The translations under genes were made by a program, and so were the position numbers. From positions 1,178,001 through 1,242,000 of the forward strand of contig NZ_JACHJB010000002.1 in assembly GCF_014207745.1 (NCBI RefSeq): a stretch of 64,000 nt of DNA, given 5' to 3'. Positions within the stretch are counted from its first letter, which is position 1. Every line of letters starts with the position of its first letter. Source of the DNA: Nonomuraea muscovyensis (lineage in GTDB: Bacteria > Actinomycetota > Actinomycetes > Streptosporangiales > Streptosporangiaceae). Of this stretch, positions 42,087 through 50,768 are shown one piece after another. The notes beneath the pieces were generated by a model. That model had not been told where the DNA came from. It was given only the letters and a program-made list of their open reading frames with translations, and did not search any database.

Positions 42087-43448
42087 TCAGCCCTTGGCGG
42101 CCAGTAACGCGTCGGCCTTGGCCTCCGCGTCGGCGAGCAGCTTGCCGGGGTCGGCGTCGCGGCGGCTCAGCACCCCGGACATGACCACGTCGAGGATCGC
42201 GTACAGCTCCTGGGCGTGCGGCGGCTCGGCCTTGGGCGGCACGGCGGCGGCCGCCCGCACGTACGGCGCGTAGTTCTGCACCGGCAGCGTGGCGTTCTCC
42301 TCCCGTCCGGCCTGGATCGCCTTGCCGGTGGGCGAGTCGCCGTAGACGTCGTTGTCCGGCACTCCGACGGGGTTGCCGAGGGTCTTGCCGCGGGCGAAGT
42401 CGAAGCGTCCCTTGCCGACGGTGTTGTAGCGGAAGTCGAGCCACTGCAGGGCGGCCTTGGCCTGCTCGGGCGTCGCCTTGGGGTTGATCATGAACGCCTC
42501 GCCGCCGCTGAGCGACGCCCTGGCCTCCGGGAAGCCGGTGATGCCGTAGTCGGCGACGTTGCCCTTGAACTTGTTGACCACGTCGGTGACCACGTCGGGT
42601 GCGCCGAGCATCATGCCGACCTTGCCGCCGCCCATCGCCATCATCAGCGACTCCCAGCCGACCAGGAGCCGGCTGCCCATGCTGTCGTCCGTCCAGCGCA
42701 TGTCGTGCAGGGTCTGCAGCACGGCGCGGCCCTCGGGCGAGTTGAACGCGGCCTTCTTGCCGTCGTCGGTGACGACGCTGCCGCCGCGGCCGTAGAGGGC
42801 CTGGGTGAAGTGCCAGCCGCCGGTGTTGCCGCCGGAGTACTCGCCGTAGCCGACGTGGCCGGGCCCGAGCGCGGCGATCCTCTTGGCGGCCTCGCGGATC
42901 TCGGCCCACGTGGTGGGCGGCGTGTCGGGGTTCAGGCCGGCCTGGGTGAACAGCTTGCGGTTGTAGACCAGGCCCACGCCGTAGTGGACGTTGGGGACGC
43001 CGTACACCCTGCCGTCCTTGGTGACGAGTTCGCGGACGTCGGGGCGCAGGTCGTTCCAGTTCTTGATCAGGCCGACGTGCTGGGTGATGTCCAGCGCCTG
43101 GCCCTTGCCGATCACGTCGTCGTAGGTGGTCACCGGCACCACGAACGCGGTCTCCATCTGGCCGCCCGCCAGCTTCGGCCCGAACGTCTTGGGGTCGAAG
43201 CACGGCTGCTGGTCGGTGCTCTTGACCGTGACGCCGGGGTGCGCCCGCATGAACGCGGCGACGTCGTCGTCCCAGGCCCTGCGCTCCTTGGGCGCGGACC
43301 TGGCGGGCCGGCAGGCCACCGTGATGGTCACCGGCGCGGCGCCGCCGGGAGCGGGCGTGGCGGGCTCGCTGGCCCCGCAGGCGGTGGCGGACAGGCCGAG
43401 GCCGGTGGTGAGCACGGTGGCGAGTAAGAGCCCTGTGGATCTCTGCAT
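42087..43448 (-). CDS. CUT1 sugar-binding lipoprotein (probable alpha-glucoside binder)
   Basis: A 453-residue family 1 solute-binding protein. Signal peptide with lipobox SATAC, Cys23 lipidated. The mature part has the WNDLRPDVRELV and VYGVPNVHYGVGLVYNRKLF segments common in CUT1 binders. The ATG at 43448 follows AGAAGGG; the upstream open frame is non-coding. It heads the operon SBP-MalF-MalG-GH13. A TTGCAA-type inverted repeat lies about 60 bases upstream. Confidence 0.86.
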   Translation of the reverse strand: MQRSTGLLLATVLTTGLGLSATACGASEPATPAPGGAAPVTITVACRPARSAPKERRAWDDDVAAFMRAHPGVTVKSTDQQPCFDPKTFGPKLAGGQMETAFVVPVTTYDDVIGKGQALDITQHVGLIKNWNDLRPDVRELVTKDGRVYGVPNVHYGVGLVYNRKLFTQAGLNPDTPPTTWAEIREAAKRIAALGPGHVGYGEYSGGNTGGWHFTQALYGRGGSVVTDDGKKAAFNSPEGRAVLQTLHDMRWTDDSMGSRLLVGWESLMMAMGGGKVGMMLGAPDVVTDVVNKFKGNVADYGITGFPEARASLSGGEAFMINPKATPEQAKAALQWLDFRYNTVGKGRFDFARGKTLGNPVGVPDNDVYGDSPTGKAIQAGREENATLPVQNYAPYVRAAAAVPPKAEPPHAQELYAILDVVMSGVLSRRDADPGKLLADAEAKADALLAAKG

Positions 43449-43503
43449 GGGTCTGACCCTTCTGGTGCGAGGTGCCCACACCATAGGATCGCCAACCGAT
43501 CTC

Positions 43504-43528
43504 TGCAATATCACGACGAACTATTGCA
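43504..43528. promoter_or_regulatory. Candidate LacI operator of the alpha-glucan operon
   Basis: TGCAATA (43504-43510) and its perfect complement TATTGCA (43522-43528), 11 bases apart, lie between the LacI gene and the importer operon. The TTGCAA core recurs near the LacI gene's own start and near the paralogous LacI at 27706. Confidence 0.45.
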
Positions 43529-43542
43529 AGATAACGACTCCA

Positions 43543-44532
43543 TCACGTCCGAGCGCGGGCGGTCGAGGACCGGACGACCAGCTCCGGCTCGTACAGCAGC
43601 TCGTCGGCGGGCACCAGGGCCTTGTCGATCTGGGCGACCAGCAGATCGACCGCGGCCCGGCCCATGGCGTCGATGGGCTGGCGGACCGTGGTGAGGGGCG
43701 GGTCGGTGCAGTTCATCAGCGCGGAGTCGTCGAAGCCGATGACCGAGACGTCGGCGGGCACGGTCATCCCGGCGCGGCGGACGGCCCGGACCGTGCCGAG
43801 CGCGAGCAGGTCGCTGGCGCAGATCACCCCGGTGGCGCCGCGTCTGATCAGCCGGGTGGCCGCCGCATGCCCGCCTTCCAGCGAGAACATCGTGTGCTCG
43901 ACCAGCGCCGGGTCGCCGCCGCACGCCTGGAACGTCTCCAGCTTGCGGCGCGAGGGGATGTGGTCCTTGGGGCCGAGGAGCAGGCCGACGCGCTCGTGGC
44001 CGAGCGCCCGCAGGTGGGCCAGGGCGATCTCGGCGGCCACCGCGTCGTCGCAGGACACCTGCGGGAAGTCGAGCCGCTCGACGGCCGCGTTGACCAGGAC
44101 CGTGGGCAGCTTGCGCTCGTGCAGGAGCTCGTAGTGGCCGTGCGCGGCATCGGCCTGGGCGTACAGGCCGCCGGCGAAGACCACGCCGCTGACCTGCTGC
44201 TGGAGCAGCAGGTCGACGTAGTCGGCCTCGGAGACCCCGCCGACGGTCCTCGTGCACAGCACGGAGGTGAAGCCCTGCTGGGCCAGCGCCCCGCCGACCA
44301 CCTCGGCGAAGGCCGGGAAGATCGGGTTCTGCAGCTCCGGCAGCACCAGGCCCACCAGGCGGGCACGGTCGCCGCGAAGCTGGGTGGGGCGTTCGTAGCC
44401 GAGCACGTCGAGCGCGGTGAGCACCGCCTCGCGGGTCGCGTCGGACACGCCGGGCTTGCCGTTGAGCACGCGACTCACGGTCGCCTCGCTCACCCCGACC
44501 TTCTTGGCCACCTCTGCCAGTCGTCGCGTCAT
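43543..44532 (-). CDS. LacI-family regulator of the alpha-glucan locus
   Basis: A 329-residue repressor: HTH EVAKKVGVSEATVSRVLNGK near residues 7-26, effector domain with GVICASDLLALGTVRAVRRA. It lies directly upstream of the importer operon on the same strand and is divergent from the GH87 gene, so it can control both sides. It is a close paralogue of the LacI at 26675, including in the recognition helix. Confidence 0.88.
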   Translation of the reverse strand: MTRRLAEVAKKVGVSEATVSRVLNGKPGVSDATREAVLTALDVLGYERPTQLRGDRARLVGLVLPELQNPIFPAFAEVVGGALAQQGFTSVLCTRTVGGVSEADYVDLLLQQQVSGVVFAGGLYAQADAAHGHYELLHERKLPTVLVNAAVERLDFPQVSCDDAVAAEIALAHLRALGHERVGLLLGPKDHIPSRRKLETFQACGGDPALVEHTMFSLEGGHAAATRLIRRGATGVICASDLLALGTVRAVRRAGMTVPADVSVIGFDDSALMNCTDPPLTTVRQPIDAMGRAAVDLLVAQIDKALVPADELLYEPELVVRSSTARART

Positions 44533-44556
44533 GCGCAAAACTATACGACCGACGAC

Positions 44557-44568
44557 GCAAACGCTTGC
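44557..44568. promoter_or_regulatory. LacI-type operator between LacI and GH87 genes
   Basis: GCAAACGCTTGC is an inverted repeat with a CG centre and five of six positions matching. It lies 25 bases upstream of the LacI start, in the control region shared with the secreted GH87 gene. Confidence 0.45.
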
Positions 44569-44771
44569 AACCACTTACGTGGACTCGACATCATCCCTTA
44601 CGTCCCGCCCAGAAGCGCGTTCTACCTTCGCCGGCGTCCTGACCAGCCGTGACGGTCAGCCCTGGCTGGCACCGGTCAGTCGATTTCTTGCGAAATATCA
44701 TCGGAATATTGCTGACTCACGTTCGGCATCTTATGGTTCGGCCATCGTCTCCCCCGAAGGGCCGACCCTCC

Positions 44772-47700
44772 ATGAGAGCTGTCCTAGCCGCCCTCGCCCT
44801 CCTCCTCGTCTCCCCGTCCGCCCCCGCGAACGCCACCACTGACGCAGCCTCCGACGCCGCCACCGCCGACACCACCACCGACCTCGCCGCCGGCAAGACC
44901 GCGACCGCCGGCAGCTTCACCGACGTCTACCGCGCCGCCAACGTCACCGACGGCGACCAGGCCACCTACTGGGAGTCGGCGAACAACGCCTTCCCGCAGT
45001 GGGTGCAGGTCGATCTCGGCGCCCGGGCCACCGTGAACCGGCTGGTGCTGAAGCTGCCGACCGGATGGCAGAGCCGCACGCAGACGCTGAGCGTGCAGGG
45101 CAGCGCCGACGGGACGGCCTTCACCACCCTCGTCCCGGCGGCGACGCACACCTTCGCCCCGTCAGCCACGCTCGCCCTCTCCCCCGCGAGCGCCCGCTAC
45201 GTCCGGCTGCTGATCACCGCGAACAGCCGGTGGCCCGCCGGCCAGCTCTCCGAGTTCGAGGTGTACGGCGAGAGCGGCGGAGGCGGCGAGGGGACCAACC
45301 TGGCGACCGGCAAGCCGATCGCCGCGTCTTCGCACACCCACACCTACGTGGCGGCCCACGCCAACGACGGCGACGTGGGCACCTACTGGGAGGGCGGCGC
45401 CTACCCGAACACGCTGACCGTGAAGCTGGGCGCCAACGCCGACCTGACCGGGATCACCCTCATGCTGAACCCCGACGCCGCCTGGGCCCGGCGCACCCAG
45501 ACGATCCAGGTGCTCGGCCGCGAGCAGAGCGCCACCGCGCCGGCCAACCTGGTGGCGGCGGCCACCTACACCTTCGACCCCGCCTCCGGCAACACGGTCA
45601 CGATCCCGGTGACGGCCAGGGCGGCCGACGTCCAGCTCAGGATCACCGCGAACTCGGGGGCGCCCGGCGGGCAGATCGCCGAGTTCCAGGTCTTCGGCAC
45701 CCCCTCGGCCAACCCCGACCTCACGGTGACGGAGCTCACCGCCGACCCGGCGGCCCCGGTCGAGACCGACACCGTCACCCTGTCGGCCACCGTGCGCAAC
45801 GCCGGCACCGCGCCCTCCGGCGCGACCTCGGTCACCTTCTACGTCGGCGGCGCCAAGGCGGCCACCGCCGCCCTCGCGGGCCTGGCCGCGGGCTCCTCGG
45901 CGACCGCCACCGCGTCGATCGGGGCCCGCGACGCGGGTGCCCACCAGGTGACCGCCAGGGCCGACGAGGACGGCAAGGTCACCGAGCGGGACGAGACCAA
46001 CAACGAACGCACCACCACCCTCACCGTCAAGCCGGTGGACACCGCCGACCTGGTCGCCTCGGCCGTGACCTGGACGCCGGGCAACCCCGCCCGAGGCGAT
46101 TCCGTCGCCTTCGCGGTGACCGTGCGGAACCAGGGCACGCGGGCCTCCGGCGGCGGCTCGCACGGCATCACGCTCACCGTCGCCGACGCCTCCGGCGCCG
46201 TGGTCAGGACGCTGACCGGCGCCGTCTCCGGCGTGATCGCCGCCGGCGCCACCGCCGCGCCCGTCGCCCTGGGCTCCTGGACGGCGGCCGACGGCACGTA
46301 CACGGTCAAGGTCGTGCTCGCCGACGACGTCAACGAACTGCCGGTCAAGCGGGCCAACAACACGAGCACACACCGGCTCAGCGCCGGGCGCGGCGCGCAC
46401 ATGCCGTACGACACCTACGAGGCCGAGGACGCCGCCATCGGCGGCGGCGCCACCCGCATCGGCCCCAACCGGACCGTGGGCGACCTGGCCGGCGAGGCTT
46501 CCGGCCGCCGGGCCGTGACGCTGGGCGGCACCGGCTCGTACGTCGAGTTCACCACCCGGGCCGACACCAACACGCTGGTGACCAGGTTCTCCATCCCCGA
46601 CGCCCCGGGCGGCGGCGGGATCGACTCGACGCTCAACGTCTACGTCGACGGTGTCTTCCTCAAGCCCGTCACCCTGACCTCGCGTTACGCCTGGCTCTAC
46701 GGCCCGGAGGCGAGCCCGGACAACTCGCCGTCCTCCGGCCCGCCGCGGCACGTCTACGACGAGGCGAACCTGCTGCTCGGCACCACCGTCCGGGCCGGCA
46801 GCAAGATCAGGCTGCAGAAGGACGCCGCGAACGGCTCGACGTACACGATCGACTTCGTCGACCTGGAGCAGGTCGCGCCGGACGCCAACCCGGATCCCGG
46901 CCGGTACGCCGTGCCGGCCGGCTTCACCCACCAGGACGTGCAGAACGCCCTCGACCGGGCCCGCCAGGACAGCGCGCTCACCGGCGTCTACCTGCCGGCG
47001 GGCGACTACCAGACCTCCGCCAAGTTCCACGTGTACGGCAGGGCCGTCAAGATCGTCGGCGCCGGGCCGTGGTTCACCCGGTTCCACGCCCCGCGCGGCC
47101 AGGAGAACACCGACGTGGGCTTCCGCGCCGAGGCGTCGGCCAACGGGTCGTCCTTCGCGGGCTTCGCCTACTTCGGCAACTACACCTCGCGCATCGACGG
47201 GCCGGGCAAGGTGTTCGACTTGTCGAACGTGTCCGGCATGGTGCTCGACGACCTCTGGGTGGAGCACCAGATCTGCATGTACTGGGGCTCCAACACCGAC
47301 GACATGACGATCAGGAACTCCCGGATCAGGAACGTGTTCGCCGACGGGCTCAACATGACCAACGGCAGCACCGGCAACCTGGTCACCGACATCGAGGCCC
47401 GTTCCACCGGCGACGACAGCTTCGCGCTGTTCTCCGCCACCGACAACAACGCGGGCGAGCAGACGGGCAACGTCTACGAGAACCTGACCTCTCTGCTCAC
47501 CTGGCGGGCCGCGGGCGTCGCCGTCTACGGCGGGCGGGGCAACACCTTCCGCAACATCTACGTCGCCGACACGCTCGTCTACTCCGGCGTGACGATCAGC
47601 TCCCTGGACTTCGGCATCCCGATGCACGGCTTCGGCGCCGACCCGCCCACCCGCTTCGAGAACATCTCGCTGGTCAGGGCCGGCGGCCACTTCTGGGGTG

Positions 47701-48065
47701 CGCAGACCTTCCCGGCGATGTGGCTGTTCTCCGCCTCCAAGACGTTCCAGGGCATCCGCGTCAGCAACCTGGACATCGTGGACCCGACCTATCACGGGAT
47801 CATGTTCCAGACCGGGTACGCCCAGGGGCAGCCGCTGAACCCGGTCAGGGACACGGTCTTCACGAACGTGTCCATCAGCGGCGCCCGCAGGAGCGGTGAC
47901 GCCTACGACGCCAAGTCGGGCTTCGGCATCTGGGCCAACGAGCTGCCGGAGCAGGGCCAGGGCCCGGCCGTCGGCTCGGCCGTCTTCAACGGCCTGCGCC
48001 TCACCGGCAACGCGCAGGACATCAGGAACACGACCGCCACCTTCACCATCGACGTCGACCCCTGA
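44772..48065 (+). CDS. Secreted alpha-1,3-glucanase, GH87, multidomain
   Basis: A 1097-residue exported enzyme. After the signal peptide (about 1-21) come two discoidin-like domains (about 35-170 and 180-310), two CARDB-type Ig domains (about 315-530), a CBM6/35-like domain (YDTYEAEDAAIGGGATRIGP, about 545-700) and a right-handed beta-helix catalytic domain to the end. Asp858 and the pair Asp881/Asp882 (FADGLN then GDDSF) have the 23 and 24 residue spacing of the GH87 catalytic aspartates. I start at the ATG before MRAVLAALALLLVS. It should cut fungal alpha-1,3-glucan and supply the adjacent importer. Confidence 0.82.
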   Translation: MRAVLAALALLLVSPSAPANATTDAASDAATADTTTDLAAGKTATAGSFTDVYRAANVTDGDQATYWESANNAFPQWVQVDLGARATVNRLVLKLPTGWQSRTQTLSVQGSADGTAFTTLVPAATHTFAPSATLALSPASARYVRLLITANSRWPAGQLSEFEVYGESGGGGEGTNLATGKPIAASSHTHTYVAAHANDGDVGTYWEGGAYPNTLTVKLGANADLTGITLMLNPDAAWARRTQTIQVLGREQSATAPANLVAAATYTFDPASGNTVTIPVTARAADVQLRITANSGAPGGQIAEFQVFGTPSANPDLTVTELTADPAAPVETDTVTLSATVRNAGTAPSGATSVTFYVGGAKAATAALAGLAAGSSATATASIGARDAGAHQVTARADEDGKVTERDETNNERTTTLTVKPVDTADLVASAVTWTPGNPARGDSVAFAVTVRNQGTRASGGGSHGITLTVADASGAVVRTLTGAVSGVIAAGATAAPVALGSWTAADGTYTVKVVLADDVNELPVKRANNTSTHRLSAGRGAHMPYDTYEAEDAAIGGGATRIGPNRTVGDLAGEASGRRAVTLGGTGSYVEFTTRADTNTLVTRFSIPDAPGGGGIDSTLNVYVDGVFLKPVTLTSRYAWLYGPEASPDNSPSSGPPRHVYDEANLLLGTTVRAGSKIRLQKDAANGSTYTIDFVDLEQVAPDANPDPGRYAVPAGFTHQDVQNALDRARQDSALTGVYLPAGDYQTSAKFHVYGRAVKIVGAGPWFTRFHAPRGQENTDVGFRAEASANGSSFAGFAYFGNYTSRIDGPGKVFDLSNVSGMVLDDLWVEHQICMYWGSNTDDMTIRNSRIRNVFADGLNMTNGSTGNLVTDIEARSTGDDSFALFSATDNNAGEQTGNVYENLTSLLTWRAAGVAVYGGRGNTFRNIYVADTLVYSGVTISSLDFGIPMHGFGADPPTRFENISLVRAGGHFWGAQTFPAMWLFSASKTFQGIRVSNLDIVDPTYHGIMFQTGYAQGQPLNPVRDTVFTNVSISGARRSGDAYDAKSGFGIWANELPEQGQGPAVGSAVFNGLRLTGNAQDIRNTTATFTIDVDP

Positions 48066-48077
48066 CGCCGGTAGGAA

Positions 48078-48105
48078 CGTGGGTGTGGCCGCCACCACAC
48101 CCACG
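48078..48105. terminator. Hairpin between convergent genes
   Basis: An 11-bp perfect stem (CGTGGGTGTGG, 48078-48088, complement 48095-48105) with a 6-base loop, 12 bases after the GH87 stop. Confidence 0.6.
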
Positions 48106-48245
48106 CCGGGCCCGGGACGACCGGGCGGTGGGTGACCTCCCGTGTCGCCTCCCGCCACCGCCTGTCCCGGGTGCGCGTCTCCAAGGTGCGCGTCAGGAGG
48201 CGGCGGTCCGTTTCGAGGGGGTGTGGCCCGGCGCACCCCCGGCCG

Positions 48246-49454
48246 TCACGTGGTCTCCGCCTTCCGCACCACCTCGAAGGTGGCCTCCAGCTCGCCCGCG
48301 GGCACGAAGTGGCCGAAGGTGTCGTTGGCGAAGAAGGAGACCCCGGCCACCGACGCGGCGTGCGCGGCCAGCACCTCCCGCTGGTAGAGGTAGCTGCGCC
48401 GGTCGTCGAGGTAGGTGCGGTACCAGTACCACGGGTCGACGAAGTCCAGGCCGAGCAGCGGCCGGGGGCCGCCCAGCGCGGCCTTGCTCAGCAGGTTGGG
48501 CACGATCTCGGTCCGCTCGACCAGCACGGCGAACGTGCTGACCAGGATCGCGTCGAGGGTCGCGTAGGCGGTGTCGGTCATGCCCCACGCCGACCGCTCG
48601 ACCTCGGCCCGCCAGTAGGTGTCCATCCAGTAGACGAGCCGCTCCCCCATGGCCTCGCGCAGCCGCAGGAAGAACCGCTCGATCGCGGCCGACCGGCCCG
48701 GGGTGAGCGGTGGCGCGTTGTCCGGATGCCAGAACCCGATCAGGCCGAACTGGTTGCCGAGCAGGACGCCGTCCAGCCCGAAGTCGGCCGCGAACGCGGC
48801 CGTCTGGGCGGCGACGAAGTCCCCGGCCGGCAGTCCGGCCGGGATGCCGCCGGGGTAGGCGGCGTACCGGCGGGTGTCGGCCGCGAGCGGCGCCGTCACG
48901 TCGATCACGCCGGGCACCAGGTGCCCGCCGGCGTCGGCCGCGCTCGCGGCCACCTCGGGGTGCCGGACCGTCTTCCACTCGCTGCGGCAGAACTCGGGCC
49001 CGGGCTCCAGGTACTCCAGCAGGCTGACCCGCAGCCCGCGCCGACGCGCCTCGGCGCGGACGGCCGCGTAGCAGCCGGCCAGCCTCTCGTAGTCCATCGG
49101 CTGCTCGGACAGGGTGAACATCGGCCCCGCCGAGTACGGGTTGGCCGAGCGCTCGCCGCCGTCGCGCACGCGGGCCAGCCAGTCGCGGTTGTGGGCCCGG
49201 GTGATGGCGGCGGGCCCGCCCGGGCCGAGGGCGAAGCAGTTGTAGCGGGCCCAGTCGAAGCGGTCGCCCCAGGCCCGGCGTCCCGCGTAGTCGAGCACGT
49301 GGTCGCCGTTGCCCGCGCAGAACACGATCGTGACCGGCCGGTCGGCGAGCCAGACGGCGTGGTGGTCGAAGAACGCCGCCACGCCCGGGGCGGGGTCGCG
49401 CAGGTCGTCGAAGATCTTGGGCGTGATCCACAGGCACGCCTCCATGCTCGTCAT
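48246..49454 (-). CDS. Unrecognised protein of a sugar-import operon (possible TIM-barrel hydrolase)
   Basis: A 402-residue soluble protein without signal peptide. I recognise no family. Alternating helices and short hydrophobic strands, plus FGLDGVLLGNQFGLIGFWHP, VSLLEYLEPGPEF and PLLGLDFVDPWYWYRTYLDD, look like a glycosidase-type barrel with acidic and aromatic residues at strand ends. The ATG follows GAGGAAG. It lies 7 bases after the binding-protein gene, as the last gene of a CUT1 operon, the position held by GH38 and GH13 enzymes in the two sister operons here. An intracellular glycosidase is therefore a reasonable inference, not an observation. Confidence 0.6.
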   Translation of the reverse strand: MTSMEACLWITPKIFDDLRDPAPGVAAFFDHHAVWLADRPVTIVFCAGNGDHVLDYAGRRAWGDRFDWARYNCFALGPGGPAAITRAHNRDWLARVRDGGERSANPYSAGPMFTLSEQPMDYERLAGCYAAVRAEARRRGLRVSLLEYLEPGPEFCRSEWKTVRHPEVAASAADAGGHLVPGVIDVTAPLAADTRRYAAYPGGIPAGLPAGDFVAAQTAAFAADFGLDGVLLGNQFGLIGFWHPDNAPPLTPGRSAAIERFFLRLREAMGERLVYWMDTYWRAEVERSAWGMTDTAYATLDAILVSTFAVLVERTEIVPNLLSKAALGGPRPLLGLDFVDPWYWYRTYLDDRRSYLYQREVLAAHAASVAGVSFFANDTFGHFVPAGELEATFEVVRKAETT

Positions 49455-49461
49455 GACTTCC

Positions 49462-50733
49462 TCACTTGGTCGAGGTGAACGCCTTGTCCATGCGGCCCAG
49501 GACGCCCGGCACGTCCACCGTCCCGTTGAACAGCTCCTGGATCGAGGTCAGGTGCTCCTGCTGGACTTTCGCGTTGGGCCAGGCCTGGTCGGGGTAGAGC
49601 GTGGAGCGGTCCGCCTCGACGGCGTCCAGCACCGGCTGCTGGAGCGCGTCGGCCTTGAAGCCGGGGGCGGACAGGGCGGGGCTGCTGCCCGAGGCCGACG
49701 CGTACAGCGCCTGGCCCTCGGGCGAGGCCAGGAACGTCATGAACCGCTTGGCCAGCTCCGGGTTCCTGGCCTTGGCGTTGACGCCGTAGACGATGCCGAC
49801 CGACACCGGCAGGTACGTGCCGGCGGCGTCGTCGGTGGCGGGGAACGGGGTCATCGAGAACGTGGCGCCCGAGGGCGCGTACTCGCGCGCCGACTGCACC
49901 GCCGACAGCACGTGCACCACGCCGAGCGCCTTGCCCTGGCCGAACAGTTGCATCTGCTCGTCGTAGCCGACGCCGTTGGGGCTGTCGTTGAAGCAGCCCC
50001 CGTCGCGCATCTGCAGGTACTTCTCCAGTGCCTGCTTCCAGGCGGAGCCGGCGAAGGTGGCCTTGCCGTCCTTCTGCCGCTGGGTGAAGCCGGGGTCGGG
50101 GCCGTAAACGAGGGAGGCGGTCAGCGCGTACGGCACGAGCTGGGTGACCCAGGCGGACTTCAGGCCGAGCGCGAACGGCACGACGCCCTTGGCCTTGGCG
50201 TCCTTGCAGAACCGCAGCACCTCCGGCCAGGTGGCCGGCTTGGCCAGGCCGGCGGCCTTCAGGGCCTGGTCGTTCCACACCGCGCCGATGGCGCCGATCG
50301 TCACCGGGACCGCGACGACCTTGCCGCCCGGGTCGCTGGTGACGGCCTTGAGGTCGGTGCTGAGGCCGCCCGCCCAGCCCTCGCCGGACAGGTCCATCAG
50401 CATGCCGTCCTCGCCCAGGTCGCGCACGGCCATCGTGTTGCCGCCGCCGGGCCACATGCGGAACACGTCGGGGGCGGTGCCGGAGGCGAGCTGGGTGCGG
50501 AGCTGCTGCTGGTAGGAGGCGTCGTCCTCGGTGTAGACGGTCTTGACCGTGACGCCGGGGTTGGCCTTCTGGAACGCCTCCACGGCGGCCTGGGCCGGGC
50601 CCTGACCGGCGGCGGCCAGCGTCAGCACCTGGCCGGACGAGGCGGCGGTGGTGGCGCCGCCGCCCGAGGTGGAGCAGGCGGTGGCCGCGACGGCGAGGCA
50701 GCAGAGGGTGGTGAATCGGGTGAACGACTGCAT
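49462..50733 (-). CDS. CUT1 sugar-binding lipoprotein
   Basis: A 423-residue family 1 solute-binding protein. Signal peptide with lipobox VAATAC, Cys20 lipidated, then a Ser/Gly/Ala-rich tether. The mature domain contains FQKANPGVTVKTVYTEDDAS, APDVFRMWPGG and the C-terminal FMTFLASPEGQALYA typical of the family. It follows the two permease genes on the minus strand, an order different from the two sister operons where the binder comes first. Substrate unknown. Confidence 0.87.
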   Translation of the reverse strand: MQSFTRFTTLCCLAVAATACSTSGGGATTAASSGQVLTLAAAGQGPAQAAVEAFQKANPGVTVKTVYTEDDASYQQQLRTQLASGTAPDVFRMWPGGGNTMAVRDLGEDGMLMDLSGEGWAGGLSTDLKAVTSDPGGKVVAVPVTIGAIGAVWNDQALKAAGLAKPATWPEVLRFCKDAKAKGVVPFALGLKSAWVTQLVPYALTASLVYGPDPGFTQRQKDGKATFAGSAWKQALEKYLQMRDGGCFNDSPNGVGYDEQMQLFGQGKALGVVHVLSAVQSAREYAPSGATFSMTPFPATDDAAGTYLPVSVGIVYGVNAKARNPELAKRFMTFLASPEGQALYASASGSSPALSAPGFKADALQQPVLDAVEADRSTLYPDQAWPNAKVQQEHLTSIQELFNGTVDVPGVLGRMDKAFTSTK

Positions 50734-50768
50734 GACAGACTCCGAATCGGTGAACGGGGGGTGGAGCA

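Noticed and set aside
44690..44725. AT-rich AATAT...ATATT repeat upstream of the GH87 gene as an operator
   Set aside because: Arms of 5 bases only and no copy at the other LacI-controlled promoters; kept out as too weak.
45162..48236. A 1024-codon open frame opposite the GH87 gene
   Set aside because: Antisense shadow; the plus strand carries a signal peptide, recognisable domains and catalytic residues.
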